Source of the DNA: an uncultured Caryophanales bacterium | GTDB taxonomy: Bacteria > Bacillota_I > Bacilli_A > RFN20 > CAG-288 | Reading direction: 5' to 3' | Length of the DNA stretch: 16,923 nt | NCBI GenBank assembly: GCA_937896065.1 | Contig: CALBLI010000029.1 | Location: 1 to 16,923, forward strand | In this document: piece by piece, positions 14,832 to 16,923 of the stretch | How the letters are laid out: each line of letters starts with the position of its first letter | How positions within the stretch are numbered: position 1 is the stretch's first letter | Program-made: the position numbers and the translations under genes | The notes under the pieces: model-generated | Databases searched by the model: none | What the model saw: the letters and a program-made list of their open reading frames with translations, nothing else | What the model was told of the DNA's origin: nothing

Positions 14832-16835
14832 TGAATTTTCATATTCAAGGAATTTGATCGTTTTTAATAATTTACAATCTGTTAGAAGGTATCCTAATTC
14901 CAATTTTGATACAACTTTTTTAAAAGCAGCAACTGTCATATTGATAGTCAAATCTTGTAAACAATTTGCACGAGTAAATATATTTTGTGTGCTTGAAGAA
15001 ATATTTAACCTAACATTACTTAAATCAGGTAAAACCAATTTTTTTAGTGGGGTATTTGAAATAAAATTATAGTTGATACTTTTTACTGATGCTGGAATAG
15101 TAAGTGATGTAATTCCCGTAGAGTATAGTGAATTATACCATAAATCTGTCAATGTATTTGGTAGCAAAATTTCTTTTATATCATATCTATTTAAAAATGA
15201 CAGATTTTCAATAATTTCAATGCTACTTTGACTTAAATCAGCTTTATTTATACTATCAGGTTTTAAATCAATTGTGTAATTAGAAAAGCCCCATGTTCTA
15301 GTTCTCTTAATAGATTGAGAAAAATTAAAATCAGTTACATTCATATAAGTTGTGCGAGCAATTTGAGAGGCAGTAGTATGACTATAACTATCATTAGTTG
15401 CTAAGAATAATTCATTATCTTTTTTTTGAAATATGTTATCTTTATATGAATTAGAATAGTAAACAGTATTATTTTTATCTACTTCAAGAGTTTTTAAATT
15501 ATTACAGTAGCTAAATGAATCATAACTGACGTCATTAAGGGATGCAGGGAAATAAACATTTTCAATATTCGTACATGAAAATGCACAATCCTTAATAGTT
15601 ACAGCATCTTCTGGAACACTTGCATTATTAGCAGCTAAATATACAGCTTTTTTATCAATAGTATATAAGCAATTATTTTTAACTGCATATTTAGGATTAC
15701 CTTCCTCAACGGTTATTTTTTCAAGTGCTGATTTAGAAATATCCGTATCAATAAACATACCTTGTCTACCTTCTTCAACAAAGCTTTTAGGAATATGAAT
15801 TGATTTAACAAATAATAATGCTCTTGCAAAGAAATTATAACCGACTCCACTCGTATCAACGCCAACAACACCTTCAGGAATAACAACATCTTTTCCAAGC
15901 ATTTTGTATAATCGGAGAACGCCATTAGTTTTTGTTAAAATACATGTGCTTCCTTCGACACTAGCATATTTACTATTTTGTGGATCAACTGTTACTTTTT
16001 CAAGATTATATAAACCAGTAAATGTAGCATCGGAAGTATTAGTGATATTTTCTAATGTCATGTTTTTTGTAATATGTAGCTCTGTTACATTGCCTTGAGT
16101 AAAAGTATTTTGTACAAACTTAGTCACCGTATCTGGTATCACTCCATTTTTAAAAATATCACTAATTTTAGTTTCATCTTTACTCAGCCAGCAGTTACTA
16201 CCTTTCGGAGATGAATAATATGGATTCTTTTCATCTATTTGAAAATCAATTAAATCATCACAGTGATAAAAATAAGTACCATATGAGCTGACACCTTTAG
16301 GCAATTTAATACTTGTTACGTTTGAATAAAAAAATGCATATGATTGAATTGTTGTCACAGTATCAGGAATGATAGATGTTTTAATTCCTTTAACAAGTGT
16401 CTTTTCATCTTTTGAAACAATACAATTACTTATAGCACTATACATTGGATTATCATTATCAATCTCAATTGTTTCTAAATTTGGACAATTTGCAAAATTT
16501 ATTGAGCGAATGGAAATTACAGTTTTTGGAATATATATTTTTTTTAAATTTGGTAAATTATTTATTGCATTACTTGAAATTGAAACAACCTCATTACCAT
16601 CAATATATGAAGGAATAATAAGCTCTTTTATATTTTTAGTTTCAATATCATTAATAGTTACTAATCCGTTACTATCGCTGTAGTAATTAAATACAACATC
16701 ATCAATTTCTTCACTACTACTTGTAGAAGAAGAAATTGATGAACTTATTGTAGAGCTTGAATTATTTAAAGTTTTACTGCAAGATGTTAGCATAACTGCA
16801 AAAGATAAGATTGATAATAATTTAGTTTTTCTCAT
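14793..16835 (-). CDS. BspA-type leucine-rich-repeat surface lipoprotein
   Basis: This 680-aa protein is probably displayed on the outer face of the membrane. The N-terminus is a lipoprotein signal peptide with lipobox LTSC and lipid anchor Cys19, followed by a Ser/Thr-rich linker (20-43). The rest is a series of BspA/LRR_5 repeats with recurring blocks such as LETIEID, IIPDTVTTIQSYAF and LKTLEVDKNN, alternating with island segments of the pattern NPxYxSxxxxxxxSKDExxL. Relatives in gut and oral bacteria mediate adhesion to host or plant surfaces or to other cells. Here, substrate or plant-fibre attachment is possible but unproven. AGGAG precedes the ATG. Its tail overlaps the converging pectinesterase gene. 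Confidence 0.88.
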   Translation of the reverse strand: MRKTKLLSILSFAVMLTSCSKTLNNSSSTISSSISSSTSSSEEIDDVVFNYYSDSNGLVTINDIETKNIKELIIPSYIDGNEVVSISSNAINNLPNLKKIYIPKTVISIRSINFANCPNLETIEIDNDNPMYSAISNCIVSKDEKTLVKGIKTSIIPDTVTTIQSYAFFYSNVTSIKLPKGVSSYGTYFYHCDDLIDFQIDEKNPYYSSPKGSNCWLSKDETKISDIFKNGVIPDTVTKFVQNTFTQGNVTELHITKNMTLENITNTSDATFTGLYNLEKVTVDPQNSKYASVEGSTCILTKTNGVLRLYKMLGKDVVIPEGVVGVDTSGVGYNFFARALLFVKSIHIPKSFVEEGRQGMFIDTDISKSALEKITVEEGNPKYAVKNNCLYTIDKKAVYLAANNASVPEDAVTIKDCAFSCTNIENVYFPASLNDVSYDSFSYCNNLKTLEVDKNNTVYYSNSYKDNIFQKKDNELFLATNDSYSHTTASQIARTTYMNVTDFNFSQSIKRTRTWGFSNYTIDLKPDSINKADLSQSSIEIIENLSFLNRYDIKEILLPNTLTDLWYNSLYSTGITSLTIPASVKSINYNFISNTPLKKLVLPDLSNVRLNISSSTQNIFTRANCLQDLTINMTVAAFKKVVSKLELGYLLTDCKLLKTIKFLEYENSSNYIDIDVDKIY

Positions 16836-16863
16836 ATAAAAAGGCTCCTTAAAATATGGCTAA

Positions 16864-16890
16864 ATTATATACCCCCCAGTATATTGTCGA
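16864..16890 (-). promoter_or_regulatory. Promoter of the LRR lipoprotein gene, with G-run in the spacer
   Basis: On the minus strand, TCGACA (16890-16885) and a perfect TATAAT (16869-16864) flank a 15-base spacer that contains six consecutive G (16877-16872). The spacer is also bracketed by an ATATAC/GTATAT inverted repeat (16867-16872 and 16879-16884). The -10 is 29 bases from the start codon. The spacer is 2 bases shorter than optimal, which could make this promoter weak at the present G-run length. Confidence 0.45.
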
Positions 16891-16923
16891 GCATTAATTA
16901 AATTGTTTTCATTTATGATGCAT

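Noticed and set aside
15713..16683. Plus-strand and alternate-frame open stretches inside the LRR lipoprotein gene
   Set aside because: They lack ribosome sites and known motifs, and they lie wholly within a well-supported gene on the other strand or frame.
1..16923. Use of the Mycoplasma code with TGA as tryptophan
   Set aside because: TGA ends several genes exactly where families end or neighbours begin (2393, 7089, 14829), and tryptophans in conserved motifs are TGG.
1..16923. tRNA or rRNA genes, CRISPR arrays, insertion sequences, phage genes or attachment sites
   Set aside because: None could be recognised by eye: there are no spaced direct repeats, no transposase or integrase motifs, and no cloverleaf-like or rRNA-like GC-rich segments.

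Overview
The window is an AT-rich, gene-dense stretch that looks like a low-GC Bacillota chromosome, possibly a Mollicutes-related lineage such as the RF39, Acholeplasma or Erysipelotrichia types. The signs are strong AGGAGG ribosome-binding sites, lipoprotein signal peptides with short cysteine lipoboxes, Lpl/Ytc-type sugar ABC permeases and a CcpA-type cre site. TAA, TAG and TGA all end genes (TGA at 2393, 7089 and 14829), and tryptophan is encoded by TGG, so this is not the Mycoplasma code. The lineage is inferred, not demonstrated.

The window is a pectin/oligogalacturonide utilisation locus. A minus-strand gene train of about 12.5 kb runs from 12797 down to 282. In transcription order it holds a six-helix membrane protein, two ABC permeases (MalF- then MalG-like), a large lipoprotein solute-binding protein, a strong stem-loop, two small four-helix membrane proteins, an MsmX/UgpC-type ATPase, two more four-helix membrane proteins, a GH28 polygalacturonase-family enzyme, an unknown 194-aa protein, a GntR/FCD regulator and kduI. 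Gaps are short and many genes overlap, which supports one polycistronic unit. Upstream of the train lie a perfect palindrome CTTGTATACAAG (12867-12878), the likely GntR operator, and a near-consensus cre site (12818-12831).

Upstream again are a TIM-barrel sugar isomerase/epimerase (minus) and a divergent CE8 pectin methylesterase (plus) that share an AT-palindromic promoter region. The right end holds a 680-aa BspA-type leucine-rich-repeat lipoprotein that converges on, and overlaps, the pectinesterase gene.

Proposed working model: the lipoprotein binds pectic oligosaccharides at the surface. The permease pair with the ATPase imports them. The methylesterase and GH28 enzyme, neither with a signal peptide, de-esterify and trim them in the cytoplasm, and KduI isomerises the unsaturated uronate product. 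Pathway genes beyond KduI (kduD, kdgK, kdgA or uxaABC) and any pectate lyase are absent here and would have to lie elsewhere. The most unusual element is the set of five unrecognised membrane proteins built into the transporter operon, four of them sharing one four-helix plan.
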